Assembly (NCBI GenBank): GCA_022785125.1
Contig: JALFRA010000007.1
Span: 248,001 to 312,000, forward strand
Direction: 5' to 3'
From: Clostridiales bacterium
GTDB lineage: Bacteria; Bacillota; Clostridia; Oscillospirales; Oscillospiraceae
Length of the DNA stretch: 64,000 bases
The first letter of the stretch is position 1. Each line of letters opens with the position of its first letter. Below, one piece after another: positions 26,168 through 35,388 of the stretch. Position numbers and translations under genes: made by a program. The notes under the pieces were generated by a model that saw only the letters and a program-made list of their open reading frames with translations, ran no database searches and was not told the origin of the DNA.

Positions 26168-27307
26168 ATGGCAAGGAAAGGTGAGAACATTTATAAACGG
26201 CGTGATGGGCGCTGGGAGGGACGCTTTATTCGAGGACGAAAAGAAGATGGGACCGCTCAATACGGTTCTATCTATGGCCGGACTTATGCAGAGGTAAAGG
26301 AAAAGCTGCGGCAGAAGCGCGCAGAGGAAAAGCCGCAGCTGCCTCGATGTCCTTTGACGGTAAAAGAACTTTTTGAGTTCTGGCTTGCTCAAAAGCGCCT
26401 TTCTGTAAAACCATCCAGCTTTGGCCGGTACTCCGTTCTGGTAGAGAAACACATCATTCCGCGCCTTGGAGCGTACCGTGTCGACCGACTGGCGGTGCAG
26501 AAACTCAGAGAATATATTGAATGGGAACTGCGCTCTGGAAGAGTGAACGGGGAAGGCGGACTGTCGCCAAAGACGGTCAATGATCTGGTAGTAGTCTTGA
26601 AATCCGCCTTGCGGTATGCAGGAAAGACGTATGCGGTTCCGAACGAATTATTCTCTGAGATCAGCGCGCCCGTAGCTCATCAGAAGATAATCGACACATT
26701 CGGGGAAAAGGAAACGGCCGCATTATCCGCCGCCGTCCTCTTAGCTCCGGATCTGAACGGCGCTGCCTACCTGCTCAGTTTGAATTCCGGGCTGCGGTTG
26801 GGTGAGATCTGTGCACTGAAATGGTCAGATATCGACTTTGATGAGAATGTACTTCATGTGCAGCGGACGGTCCTGCGGCTGAAAACCGGAAACAAGACAG
26901 AACTCGCGGTGCAAACGCCCAAGAGCTCCACATCCGACCGTTTTATCCCTTTAACAGCAGAAATGCATACTCTGCTGAAAGCACTTCGGTGCGATGCACC
27001 GGAAGATGCCTATGTGCTGACAGGATCTTGTGATAAGCCAATGGAGCCGCGCACACTGCAGTACCGCTTTCAGAGCTTCCTGGCCCGAAACGGCCTGCGG
27101 AAGCGGAATTTCCACACACTCCGTCATTCCTTTGCTACACGCTGTATCTCCAGCGGCGCGGACGCCAAAGCGCTGAGCGAGATCCTCGGCCATTCCAATG
27201 TCAAAACCACACTCCAGATCTATGTGCATCCCAGCATGCAGCAGAAGCGCAACTATATTTGCGCAGTCAACACATTAGTTTCCCCTGGCAGGGCCCAAAG
27301 TGCGTGA
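26168..27307 (+). CDS. Tyrosine recombinase / integrase
   Basis: 379 residues. An N-terminal arm-binding domain (ENIYKRRDGRWEGRF) and a core-binding SAM-like domain (about 60-160) precede the catalytic domain with Arg in NSGLRLGEICALKW, His-x-x-Arg in HTLRHSFATR, the trailing His in GHSNVKTT and the nucleophile Tyr in LQIYVHPS. All catalytic residues are present. The start at 26168 has AAAGGAGG 7 nt upstream; an in-frame start at 26144 is less likely. It is on the plus strand, between riboswitches B and C and flanked by an inverted hairpin pair; no excisionase gene is beside it. Confidence 0.92.
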   Translation: MARKGENIYKRRDGRWEGRFIRGRKEDGTAQYGSIYGRTYAEVKEKLRQKRAEEKPQLPRCPLTVKELFEFWLAQKRLSVKPSSFGRYSVLVEKHIIPRLGAYRVDRLAVQKLREYIEWELRSGRVNGEGGLSPKTVNDLVVVLKSALRYAGKTYAVPNELFSEISAPVAHQKIIDTFGEKETAALSAAVLLAPDLNGAAYLLSLNSGLRLGEICALKWSDIDFDENVLHVQRTVLRLKTGNKTELAVQTPKSSTSDRFIPLTAEMHTLLKALRCDAPEDAYVLTGSCDKPMEPRTLQYRFQSFLARNGLRKRNFHTLRHSFATRCISSGADAKALSEILGHSNVKTTLQIYVHPSMQQKRNYICAVNTLVSPGRAQSA

Positions 27308-27379
27308 AATGGAATTCGCCGTCAGAAACAGCCGTCATGCCTGGGCATTAAGTGCGGTATAATGCGGGATTCCCTCTGA

Positions 27380-27409
27380 TTTTTCGCAAAGTGGCAGACT
27401 TTGCGAAAG
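27380..27409 (-). repeat. Hairpin repeat right of the tyrosine integrase (inverted copy)
   Basis: Reverse complement of the 25909-25938 hairpin with an identical 21-nt core. Read on the minus strand it ends in AAAAATC rather than a T-run; on the plus strand it is preceded by TTTTT, so terminator function is doubtful. Confidence 0.65.
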
Positions 27410-27534
27410 GCTCTTTCTTGCAAAGTCCATCTGCGCTTTTAGACACAGACAGACAGCAGTACGCTCCATACGAAAAGGCAGACCGTCCTGCTCTGTCTGC
27501 ACCCCGGGTTCAGGCGTGTGCAGAATCATTCCTT

Positions 27535-27645
27535 TTTCGGTGTGTGTCCGACTTATCTCCCTGGGTTGGAGCTTCACGGTGACCTGTTCGCGGGGACTCG
27601 CACCCCATTCCACCTTAGATGCCACCCCTTTAGAGAGGCATCCCG
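27535..27645 (-). promoter_or_regulatory. Variant cobalamin riboswitch C (short, peripheral-arm-poor class)
   Basis: The minus-strand RNA reads GGTGGAATGGGGTGCGAGTC, CCCGCGAACAGGTCACCGTG, AAGCTCC...GGGAGATAAGTCGG. This matches the compact Clostridial cobalamin riboswitch pattern (GGGGTGNGAAUCCCC, GUCACUGUGAAGC, GAUAAGUC). The B12-box tail is diverged (AAGTCGGACACACACC). The rest of 27308-27794 holds only the hairpin repeat and a doubtful 66-codon minus-strand frame. Confidence 0.68.
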
Positions 27646-27794
27646 AAATATTGAATTTAATATTTGATTTATTTTATCATCGACGTTCTGCGAATGATGT
27701 CGAAAAATGTTTACGAAAGTGCAGCACAAAAATATCAGAATGTATATGTCAACGGCTGTTCAGAGATATCGCGGAATGTCAGATACCATTGTAA

Positions 27795-28883
27795 TTATTT
27801 CAAGAAGTGCTGCCAGTTTTCTTCCGAGAGCACTGAGAAATACCCAAAAGTTTGTGGTGTGAGTTCACGCATTTTTTCTGCTCGCTTTGAATCCCTGTGA
27901 AATCGCAGCCAACATGCGAAATAGTCCGCAAAATACTCATGACTGTTTGTTTTTGCATAGTCCCTTAACCCCGAGCTAGCCACCTCGTTAAGGAATAGCT
28001 TTTCGTGCTCCGAAGGAAATCCCAGGATTTTATCCAGAAAATGTCCGAATTCATGGAGCGTGGCATCAGCTTGAGAGACATAGATTCGTTTGGCTCCGTA
28101 GTCTGCAGCACCAATACAGGACATTCCATAACGCTCACTTAGGTCAGCAAGATAATCAAAATCCACCGTATATGTCCATCCCATATCCTGAAATTCTTGA
28201 AGAATTGGCTCCGGCACTTCCTGTAGTGCCAATAGAAAGTCGTTCATGTTTATCCCCGAATTGTTCTGAATGGGAAACTCAGAAAGAATAGGCGGTTCGT
28301 CAACCCGAAATTCCTGTGTCAAAATGGCATGGAGCAATGCTGCTGTCTCACCGCGGGTGACGATCTCAGCAGAACTTGTTCCCTCCGGGCAGAGGCCCAA
28401 TTCCCCCCCGATCCGCAGGCAGTTTTCATAATCAGACATGGGCATACCACCGGGATACAGCGTAGAATCATAGACCGGCAGGCCAATGGCGGCAAAGGCA
28501 CTCTGATACAAAGCGCCCCGGCACATCCGCGTATCTGACTGCATCATAGCTTCCGCGGACAGCCATCCGCTGCGATAGGCTTCCGCCAGACATGCGGCGC
28601 CAAATTCGCCGGCGTTTCCGGCCAGCGCCTCGGTTTTGCCGTAGGCCCTGCACAGCATGACTGCCCACTGGCGTGTCGTGATGGGCGTATCCGGAGAATA
28701 CCGTCCCTCGCCGGTCCCGACAGTAATACCACGCTCCGCAATATATGCCACACTTTCATACCATAGGGAATCTGCGGAGACATCCGAAAAGCCGCATTCC
28801 GCGGCAGAAGCAGGCATAACCAGCGAAAAGGCCAAAAGAAGTGCCAGTACGCCGGGCAACAGTTTCTTGTAAGATGTTTTCAT
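27795..28883 (-). CDS. Secreted SLH-domain protein with a C-terminal ATLF-like zinc metallopeptidase domain
   Basis: 362 residues. A signal peptide (to ASA near 27) is followed by two to three SLH-like repeats (about 30-190; GFSDVSADSLWYESVAYIAE) and a C-terminal peptidase domain with the zinc motif HEFGH (near 280) and a downstream Glu in NSHEYFADYFACWL. This spacing is that of the anthrax lethal-factor C-terminal (ATLF-like) family. It would be a wall-bound protease with unknown substrates. It ends 150 nt before riboswitch C on the same strand and lies 54 nt downstream of the conjugation hydrolase gene. Signal and zinc motif are directly visible. Confidence 0.82.
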   Translation of the reverse strand: MKTSYKKLLPGVLALLLAFSLVMPASAAECGFSDVSADSLWYESVAYIAERGITVGTGEGRYSPDTPITTRQWAVMLCRAYGKTEALAGNAGEFGAACLAEAYRSGWLSAEAMMQSDTRMCRGALYQSAFAAIGLPVYDSTLYPGGMPMSDYENCLRIGGELGLCPEGTSSAEIVTRGETAALLHAILTQEFRVDEPPILSEFPIQNNSGINMNDFLLALQEVPEPILQEFQDMGWTYTVDFDYLADLSERYGMSCIGAADYGAKRIYVSQADATLHEFGHFLDKILGFPSEHEKLFLNEVASSGLRDYAKTNSHEYFADYFACWLRFHRDSKRAEKMRELTPQTFGYFSVLSEENWQHFLK

Positions 28884-28937
28884 GGTTCGTTCCTTTCTCT
28901 CGTAAGTAAAACCGCGCCCCAGTTGGGGCGCGGTCCA

Positions 28938-30989
28938 TCATTCTGTGTAGTAGATCGGCCGGGCGATAGAGGTAAAGCCCTCCTGTCCGGTGATGACCAC
29001 GTTGTTGTATCCGCTGGCGCAGTGGATGATCATAAGGGCGCCGTTTTCATCTCTGCCGCCGACAATGCCCACATGTTCGTCATCGTCATAAAACACCAGA
29101 TCGCCGGGAATAGCCTCATTCCAGGTGATACTGGTGCAATAGATGTGCTGTGTTGCCGCGCCGCCTCCATGGCCGATGACATAGCCTCCGTCCGTGGCAT
29201 TGTAGAACACCCAATCGACAAAGCCGGAGCAGTCCAGGCCGTAGGGACGGTAGGTGCCGGTGGTGGAGCTGCCCTCCGCCGTGACCTTCATGGTGGTTCC
29301 CCAGCGGGAATCCCAGCCCAGCACAAGGGACTTGCCGCCCCAGAAGTAATTGACCTTGCCGACGAGGGAACAGGCGGCTTTGAGGACTTCCCGGCGCTCG
29401 GCGCTCAGATCCTCCGGCAGCGCTGCCAACAATGCTTTTGCGTCAGCTTCCGTCACACTGAGGTTTTCGATCAGCCCACCCAGCAGACCCAGATTCTCCA
29501 ATAGTTCATCCAGTGTGTTGTTCTGCTGCGCGGTAAAGGCGTACTGCGTCCGCATATCATCGACAGCTTTGGCGGTGATGGTGATGGTCAGGATAGTCTC
29601 CGTCCAGCTGTCATCAACTCCGTCATTCGGATCGCTGTCGCTGTGTTCTATGGACTCCACCTCAGAGGAGAGCTCTGTCATATCCCAGAACACCGCTTTC
29701 AGCCGGCCTATCCGGTCACCGTCCAGCGTGACCACATCCACGCCGTCATCCGCTCCCGCAGTCCTGACCGCAAACACAGCGACCACCTCTCTCCAGTCAG
29801 GCGGTGCACCGTCGACGATGATCTCGTCGTAATCACCGGCCTGCAGTTCGTCAAGCTTTGCAGCATATTCCATATTGACCTGAGCGATGGCTGTAGAGAG
29901 TGCCACGGTTCCTTCTTCAGTCGGCTCAGAAATAAATAGGATACCGAAGGGCGAGACCACCAGCATACCGAACAAACAAATCAAAATCAGCAGAGACAGC
30001 GTGACCGTACCACCGGCCATCAGCGCCGCCATCAGACTTCTGGCTGCGGCCAGAATCGACCGCAGGGCCTTTCCGGCAGCGTGGACTGCTTTTTCGGCCG
30101 CGCTGCCTGCCGCTTTTACTGTTTCCTGATAGCGGAACGCCTGCTGTGCCGCCTGCATGGTTTTTGCACTCTGAGCTGCGGCATGGGAGGCTGTCTGTAC
30201 CGTGGACGCAGGGGCTTGATTCAGGTCTCCGACGGTCTTGATTGCCCGTCCCGCAGTCCGTTCTGCTGGTTTAGATGAATGAGAGACTTCCTTGATTTGC
30301 GGCTTTTTCACCGCCAGAGTACCTTTAGGCGGTTTATCCGCAGAAGGAGCAACAGGCTTCGACTGGCGTGTTCTTCCCAGTCGATCCGCCTGCGGAGCAT
30401 TTTGTATGACCTGCCGCTCCGTCGCTTGCACCGGCCACCGTTGGTTCCACTCCATTCCACGGCGCTCCGCTGCCCTTTCCGCAGACAACCGCCCGCGTTC
30501 CCGGATGAATGCCTGTTTGCCTTGGGTGTATTCCGGGGGAAGCTCTGTGACCTGCGTCGCTGCCTGCCCCTGCACATAGGAGTCCTTTGTCTTGACGGAA
30601 TGCCCGGATGCCTGCCTATGCTGCCGGGGTTGAACCTGATACCGTGTGTTTCCGACAGGCTCGGCCTCCTTAGTACGGATGATGGGCGGTGTGCCAGTAT
30701 CCCCATATTCGGCAGGCCCAACGGCAGGCTCAGATATTTGTTTCGGTTTTCGTCCTTTAATGAGTTTCCCGGCCCCACGTTCCATACGGCGCAGACTTCC
30801 GGCCGCAGTGTCCTCGATCTGGTCGCCGCCATATTCATCCTGCTGGCCGTTCTGTGCGGTATCCCGCAGTTGACTTCTCAGGCGCTCCGTTCCATTCTCC
30901 ATACCGCGGCGCACCAGTTCCTTGGGTGCATTTTTTGCTTTTTCCCGCACAGTGCCAGCGACCTTTGGTTTCTCTTTGATCTTATCCAT
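28938..30989 (-). CDS. Conjugation cell-wall hydrolase, NlpC/P60 C-terminus (CD1108-like)
   Basis: 683 residues. A long charged N-terminal cytoplasmic region precedes one membrane segment (about 325-355, VTLSLLILICLFGMLVVSPF) and an extracellular part ending in an NlpC/P60 peptidase with Cys in GLDCSGFVDWVF and His in GDLVFYDDDEHVGIVGG. It opens peptidoglycan for the mating channel. The start at 30989 (MDKIKEKPKV) has GGGGGG-T upstream; an in-frame start at 31052 lies inside virB4. It follows virB4, with its start upstream of the virB4 stop. Confidence 0.88.
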   Translation of the reverse strand: MDKIKEKPKVAGTVREKAKNAPKELVRRGMENGTERLRSQLRDTAQNGQQDEYGGDQIEDTAAGSLRRMERGAGKLIKGRKPKQISEPAVGPAEYGDTGTPPIIRTKEAEPVGNTRYQVQPRQHRQASGHSVKTKDSYVQGQAATQVTELPPEYTQGKQAFIRERGRLSAERAAERRGMEWNQRWPVQATERQVIQNAPQADRLGRTRQSKPVAPSADKPPKGTLAVKKPQIKEVSHSSKPAERTAGRAIKTVGDLNQAPASTVQTASHAAAQSAKTMQAAQQAFRYQETVKAAGSAAEKAVHAAGKALRSILAAARSLMAALMAGGTVTLSLLILICLFGMLVVSPFGILFISEPTEEGTVALSTAIAQVNMEYAAKLDELQAGDYDEIIVDGAPPDWREVVAVFAVRTAGADDGVDVVTLDGDRIGRLKAVFWDMTELSSEVESIEHSDSDPNDGVDDSWTETILTITITAKAVDDMRTQYAFTAQQNNTLDELLENLGLLGGLIENLSVTEADAKALLAALPEDLSAERREVLKAACSLVGKVNYFWGGKSLVLGWDSRWGTTMKVTAEGSSTTGTYRPYGLDCSGFVDWVFYNATDGGYVIGHGGGAATQHIYCTSITWNEAIPGDLVFYDDDEHVGIVGGRDENGALMIIHCASGYNNVVITGQEGFTSIARPIYYTE

Positions 30990-31020
30990 CACCACACCCC
31001 CCTCTCCTGGACAGACCGCA

Positions 31021-33399
31021 TTACGCCGCCTGCCCTCCGTCGTATCTGGCATCGGAGTCCGAGGGCTTGGTGGTCATCAGCTGATAAAGCTGGGTATGCC
31101 TGGGGAAGTTGTCCACAAAGGGAACGATCGCACTGCCGCACTTGATAAGACCGCGGCCGGAATCCACGTTGGTGATGTAGGAGAGCTGATTGTCTGAAAT
31201 GTTCAGCAGCCGCGCCAGCTCCGCCCGGTCGGTGGCGGCCTGATTCAGCATGACCAGAAACTCGCTGTTGGCCAGCATGGTCCGGGCGGTGTGGGACTGG
31301 AGCAGATCATCCACATTCTGCGTAATGCCCGTGCAGCAGGCTCCATATTTCCGCACCCGTTTCCAGAGGGTGAACAGAAAGTTGGTGCTGTACTCATGCT
31401 GGAACAGCAGGTAAATCTCGTCAATATAGATCCAGGTGTTCTTGCCCAGCTGCCGGTTTCGGATGATCCGGTTGAAAATGCTGTCCAGCACCACCAGCAT
31501 GCCCACGGGCAGGAGCTGCCGTCCAAGGTCCCGGATGTCATAGCAGAGGATTCTGGAATTGGTGTTCACATTGGTGGGCTTGGCAAAGGTGTTCAGACTG
31601 CCCTCAGTGAACAATTCGATGGCCAGTGCCACATCCCGGGCCTCCGGTTCCGGCTGGCGCATGAGTTCCGCGTGGAAATCCTGCAGAGTCGGCACCTGGC
31701 CCTGATACCCGCTTTTGATATAATCCCGGTACACCTGCGCAGTGCAGCGGTCGATGATGGATTTCTCTTTAGCGGACAGCTTACCGGAGCCGACGAGCTG
31801 CTCACACAGGGACAGCAGGAACTCCGATTTGAGAACCACAGGATTCTCGCCGTCGCCGTATCCCTGCTCCATGTCCATGGCGTTGATGTGATTGGGTGAG
31901 GTGGCGGAGATCTCCACCACTTCGCCGCCCAGTCCCTCAATGAGCGGCCGGTATTCGGACTCTGGGTCGACGATAATGATATCATCTCCACTGGAAATGC
32001 CCTCTCCCGTGGCCAGCGCCAGACTGACGATCTCCCGCTTGGCGGTGAAGGATTTGCCGGAGCCACTGACGCCCAGCACAAATCCGTTGGCGTTCAGCAG
32101 TTCCCAGCGGTTGGCAAGGATCAGGTTTTTGCTGATGGCATTCTGCCCGTAGTAAACGCCGCCCTGGTGCCGGATCTCCTGGGCCTTGAAGGGCATGAGG
32201 ACCGCCAGCGCTTCGGTGGTCAGGGTCCGCAAGGCGTCGATGCGGCGCAGGCCCAGAGGCAGGGCCGTCACCAGTCCGTCCGCCTGCTGCCAGTTCAGGG
32301 TGTTCAGCTGGCAAAGGTGCTTGCGGGCAATGGATTGCAGGGTTTCCGTATCGCTGTCCAGTTCTTCCTTGCTGTCCGCCAGATGCACCAGCGTGACTAC
32401 AGCGAACATCATCCGCTGGTCACGGGTGGTCAGATCGTCCAGCATCTCACGGGTCTCTTTCCGCTGCTGCTCCAGATCATAGGGAACTACGGCGGAGAAG
32501 TTGTTATTACTGTTCTGGCGGCGCTGCCAGTTGGTCACATTGGTCTCCACGCCCAGCAGGCGGTTCTGCATCTCCCGCACGGCCTCATCGGTCGGCACGG
32601 GGATTATGTCGATGGACAGCATCATTGTTCGGTTCAATTCCGTCAGTTCGTTGATCATGGAGTCCTTAATATAGCTGGCGAACTCCTTCAGAAACAGCAC
32701 CCGGCCAAATTTGTCCCCCATGACAAAGTGGTCCTTCTTGAACTCCATACTGTCCGGGCAAATGGCATTTTTGAAGGAATGGCCCTTCCGCATGCTCTCC
32801 CGCAGGTCACAGTGGAACTCCGTTTCCTCACCCACCCGGTAGAAGTCGTGCAGCACCCGCAGACGCTCCACGGCATCCAATTCTTCACTGCGGGAGTCCA
32901 TGTGGGACAAGCGGCTGGTGACATCGTTGGTGACCCGGTCAAAGAAGGTGCGGGCCTCCTCAATATTCTTCTTATGGGTGGAGATGGTGATATACCGCTC
33001 CTGCACCACGCTGTTGGAGGCGTCGGTGACCTTGTCCGTGAGCATGGCATTGTACTCTGCACGGTAGCCGTCGAGGAAGTCGCCCCTGGGAGGCAGAAGA
33101 ATGGTTTCCTCAAAGTTCTGGCGGTTGATCCGCTTGTTGTTGATGGTGATTTTGGTGGTGGAGCCGGTGTCCAGAGCGTTGAGCAGCTCAGAGTAATTCA
33201 GGAACATCGCCGTCTTATCCTCCTTGGAGGCGATGGCGTAGTTGATATCCGAAAAGCGGATGCACTTGGAGAACTTGCTCCCAAACTGAAAAATCCCATC
33301 CGGCCAGATACGCCGGATAGGGATGGTGTCCTGTACGGATCTCGGTACTGTGAATTTCTCTTTGTCCTGCTTTAACGTGTTTTGCAGGGTTTTAATCAA
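31021..33399 (-). CDS. VirB4-type conjugation ATPase
   Basis: 792 residues, the assembly and transport ATPase of the type IV secretion channel. Walker A is in GVSGSGKSFTAKREIV (about 445-460), and the segments TWIYIDEIYLLFQHEYS (Walker B) and TGITQNVDDLL are typical. Length fits the CD1110-like group in Gram-positive conjugative elements. It overlaps the prgI end by 8 nt. Confidence 0.95.
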   Translation of the reverse strand: MIKTLQNTLKQDKEKFTVPRSVQDTIPIRRIWPDGIFQFGSKFSKCIRFSDINYAIASKEDKTAMFLNYSELLNALDTGSTTKITINNKRINRQNFEETILLPPRGDFLDGYRAEYNAMLTDKVTDASNSVVQERYITISTHKKNIEEARTFFDRVTNDVTSRLSHMDSRSEELDAVERLRVLHDFYRVGEETEFHCDLRESMRKGHSFKNAICPDSMEFKKDHFVMGDKFGRVLFLKEFASYIKDSMINELTELNRTMMLSIDIIPVPTDEAVREMQNRLLGVETNVTNWQRRQNSNNNFSAVVPYDLEQQRKETREMLDDLTTRDQRMMFAVVTLVHLADSKEELDSDTETLQSIARKHLCQLNTLNWQQADGLVTALPLGLRRIDALRTLTTEALAVLMPFKAQEIRHQGGVYYGQNAISKNLILANRWELLNANGFVLGVSGSGKSFTAKREIVSLALATGEGISSGDDIIIVDPESEYRPLIEGLGGEVVEISATSPNHINAMDMEQGYGDGENPVVLKSEFLLSLCEQLVGSGKLSAKEKSIIDRCTAQVYRDYIKSGYQGQVPTLQDFHAELMRQPEPEARDVALAIELFTEGSLNTFAKPTNVNTNSRILCYDIRDLGRQLLPVGMLVVLDSIFNRIIRNRQLGKNTWIYIDEIYLLFQHEYSTNFLFTLWKRVRKYGACCTGITQNVDDLLQSHTARTMLANSEFLVMLNQAATDRAELARLLNISDNQLSYITNVDSGRGLIKCGSAIVPFVDNFPRHTQLYQLMTTKPSDSDARYDGGQAA

Positions 33400-33745
33400 T
33401 CTTCAGGGCCTCCTTTATTGTCGAACTTTCCATGACTTTTGCGTATATATTGTACGATTTGAAAACGAGCCTGTGAGGATATAAAAATTCCGAACGGATA
33501 TAGGCAAGAATGAATTGCTCCAGCATCATGCTGTTGTACTGGAAAAAGCCGCCCAGGGCGAAGGGAAAGGCTGCCAGCACACAGACCCAACCAATCTCGC
33601 CGGTGCCGACAACTGTGCGCAGTCCAAAGTAAACACCCGCAGCCACGGCGACGGCAAGCAGGGCAAAAATGAGCTGCCGGAGCGAAAGCCCGAAAAACAG
33701 GATTTCCTGATAATTCCTGACTTCCTTGTTGATGCGTACCTCTAT
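33392..33745 (-). CDS. PrgI-family conjugation membrane protein (non-ATG start)
   Basis: About 117 residues with two membrane helices (LSLRQLIFALLAVAVAAGVYF and IGWVCVLAAFPFALGGFF) and the conserved ending YIRSEFLYPHRLVF. VirB3-like partner of VirB4. The family N-terminus (EVRINKEVRNYQEILFFGLS) is encoded from an ATA codon at 33745, 8 nt after GGAGGT; the only in-frame ATG (33646) would delete the first helix. An ATG at 33761 is in another frame. So either ATA is used or the start codon is mutated. Confidence 0.8.
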   Translation of the reverse strand: MEVRINKEVRNYQEILFFGLSLRQLIFALLAVAVAAGVYFGLRTVVGTGEIGWVCVLAAFPFALGGFFQYNSMMLEQFILAYIRSEFLYPHRLVFKSYNIYAKVMESSTIKEALKID

Positions 33746-33855
33746 ATGAGTTCACCTCCATTTTCGTTCTCAGCTATCGACAGAAAGAGACTTGCAATCT
33801 CTGCCAGGGTATGCTAACATGCCACAAACCACCAGAGAAAGAGGAGGTTGTGACA

Positions 33856-34194
33856 ATGCTGTATTTCATGCTCGGTGCGGGAGTCCTTGCGCTCTCTGTT
33901 GCATTCCGTTTGGCCGCCGTGTTCCGACTGACGATCCCGCTGCTATACGCACTCATCGTACCCACGCTGTTTCATGATTGGTTTTACAGTCATCAGGCGC
34001 TGGCCGAGGGCATCTGGTATGTCCTATTGGTGCTGGTTCTGCTGTCCTGGGTGATCTCCCTGGTTCGGAAGATCTCGGCCATCATCAGCCGGCGCCGCTG
34101 TGACCGGGCAGATATGGAACTGTTTGCGGACCGGGTGCGGGAGGCCCGCAGGAATGGTGAGTCCGCTGTCCGCATGGACGGCCTTTGGGATTAA
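33856..34194 (+). CDS. Small membrane protein on the opposite strand of the conjugation operon
   Basis: 112 residues with two to three hydrophobic segments (MLYFMLGAGVLALSVAFRLA and IWYVLLVLVLLSWVISLV) and a basic, helical C-terminus. GAGGAGG precedes the ATG at 33856. It lies head-on within the minus-strand transfer genes and ends 4 nt inside the virB6-like gene end. I do not recognise the family; a regulatory or entry-exclusion role is possible but unsupported. Confidence 0.7.
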   Translation: MLYFMLGAGVLALSVAFRLAAVFRLTIPLLYALIVPTLFHDWFYSHQALAEGIWYVLLVLVLLSWVISLVRKISAIISRRRCDRADMELFADRVREARRNGESAVRMDGLWD

Positions 34195-35060
34195 CCCAGC
34201 CCCATCAGTTCCCGAATCAGGCGGTCACTCATCTTGATTGCCCCCACCAGCACCAGCATGTTGAAAATCAGTTCTCCGATATAGTTCCACACAATCGTGG
34301 CCGCTGCCAGCGTATCGTCCGAAATTGCGGGTGGGCTTGCGGCAAACTGCGAGAAAATCACACAGGCCAAAACAATGACACAGCCCTCCAGACAGATGGC
34401 GGCGTAGCTTTTTACAAAAGCAACGCCAATGCTGCTGGAGGGCTGTCCTGCGAAACTGGCCAGTGGAATGGGCGCGATGGCCGTGGCCATGTAGAGCTTG
34501 AAAAATCGGCTGTACACCGTCAGAATCATGACCAGCGACAGCACCCAAATGAACAGGGACCCCAGCAGCGTCACCGCCCACAGTGGGATGCTCTCCAAAA
34601 AGCCCACATCTTCAATGATGGTGACCATTTCATCCGGCAGTTCAGTGACGGACATGGCTGTCAGACCGGATGCGCCCATGATGGTGGAGATGGTGCCCTG
34701 GGCAATGCTGAACAGGGCCATCATCAGATCCATGCCGTAGGTGACCGCTGCCTGCGCCAGCGCGAACCGCACAAAGGTCTTGAGGGCCATCTCCGGCCGT
34801 TTCAGTTCCGTAAAGCTGCCGCAGGTTTTCACAACGCCTGCTACAAAAAACAGCACCAACAGCGCATAGCCAATGGCTTTCAGTGCGTCGTTGATGTTTA
34901 CGATCACCGTCCAGATTCCACCGCCTTTGAAATTCTCAGGCGATGTGGAGAGGAGCGCCCAGATCTCAGTCAGCTTATCGTTCCATGTGCCCAGCGCGGA
35001 GTTGAGGTTGTCTACGATCCAGTTTCCACTTCCTATGGTTTCACCTTCTTCAGAATTCAT
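34191..35060 (-). CDS. VirB6/TrbL-like conjugation membrane protein (CD1112-like)
   Basis: 289 residues with about six membrane segments between 60 and 285 and a short soluble N-terminus. Polytopic inner-membrane channel component of the type IV system; the length and the segments YSRFFKLYMATAIAPIPLASFAG fit the CD1112-like group. It lies between the Maff2/VirD4 genes and prgI/virB4, the usual order. Confidence 0.88.
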   Translation of the reverse strand: MNSEEGETIGSGNWIVDNLNSALGTWNDKLTEIWALLSTSPENFKGGGIWTVIVNINDALKAIGYALLVLFFVAGVVKTCGSFTELKRPEMALKTFVRFALAQAAVTYGMDLMMALFSIAQGTISTIMGASGLTAMSVTELPDEMVTIIEDVGFLESIPLWAVTLLGSLFIWVLSLVMILTVYSRFFKLYMATAIAPIPLASFAGQPSSSIGVAFVKSYAAICLEGCVIVLACVIFSQFAASPPAISDDTLAAATIVWNYIGELIFNMLVLVGAIKMSDRLIRELMGLG

Positions 35061-35061
35061 A

Positions 35062-35090
35062 TTGATATTTACTCATAATTTTGCTATACT
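35062..35090 (+). promoter_or_regulatory. Promoter of the toxin-antitoxin pair
   Basis: TTGATA, 17-nt spacer, TATACT on the plus strand, followed by AAGGGGG before the antitoxin ATG. Confidence 0.75.
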
Positions 35091-35115
35091 ATGATTGTAA
35101 CAAGGGGGTGCTATT

Positions 35116-35388
35116 ATGCCGAGTATTCGTCCCATTTCCGATCTGCGCAACAGCGCCAATGAGATATCGGACTTCTGCCGCCAGACCCGTGAGCCGGTCT
35201 ATATTACCCGCAACGGGACCGGCGACATGGTGGTCCTCAGCATGGAGGAATATGAGCGTCAGCAGGCTCTTATTGACCTCTATGGCAAACTGGCGGTAGC
35301 CGAGCAGGAAATCGCCTCCGGCGCGGAGGGCGAGGACTTCCTGACGCTGGCCAGATCTCTGCGGGAGCGTGTTCATGGAAACGTATAA
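35116..35388 (+). CDS. Phd/YefM-family antitoxin
   Basis: 90 residues. The N-terminal Phd/YefM fold (IRPISDLRNSANEISDFCRQ, then PVYITRNGTGDMVVLSMEEYE) binds the operator and the toxin; the C-terminal part should wrap the toxin. Its own promoter is at 35062-35090. It overlaps the toxin gene by 14 nt, so translation is coupled, and such pairs usually autoregulate. Confidence 0.93.
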   Translation: MPSIRPISDLRNSANEISDFCRQTREPVYITRNGTGDMVVLSMEEYERQQALIDLYGKLAVAEQEIASGAEGEDFLTLARSLRERVHGNV

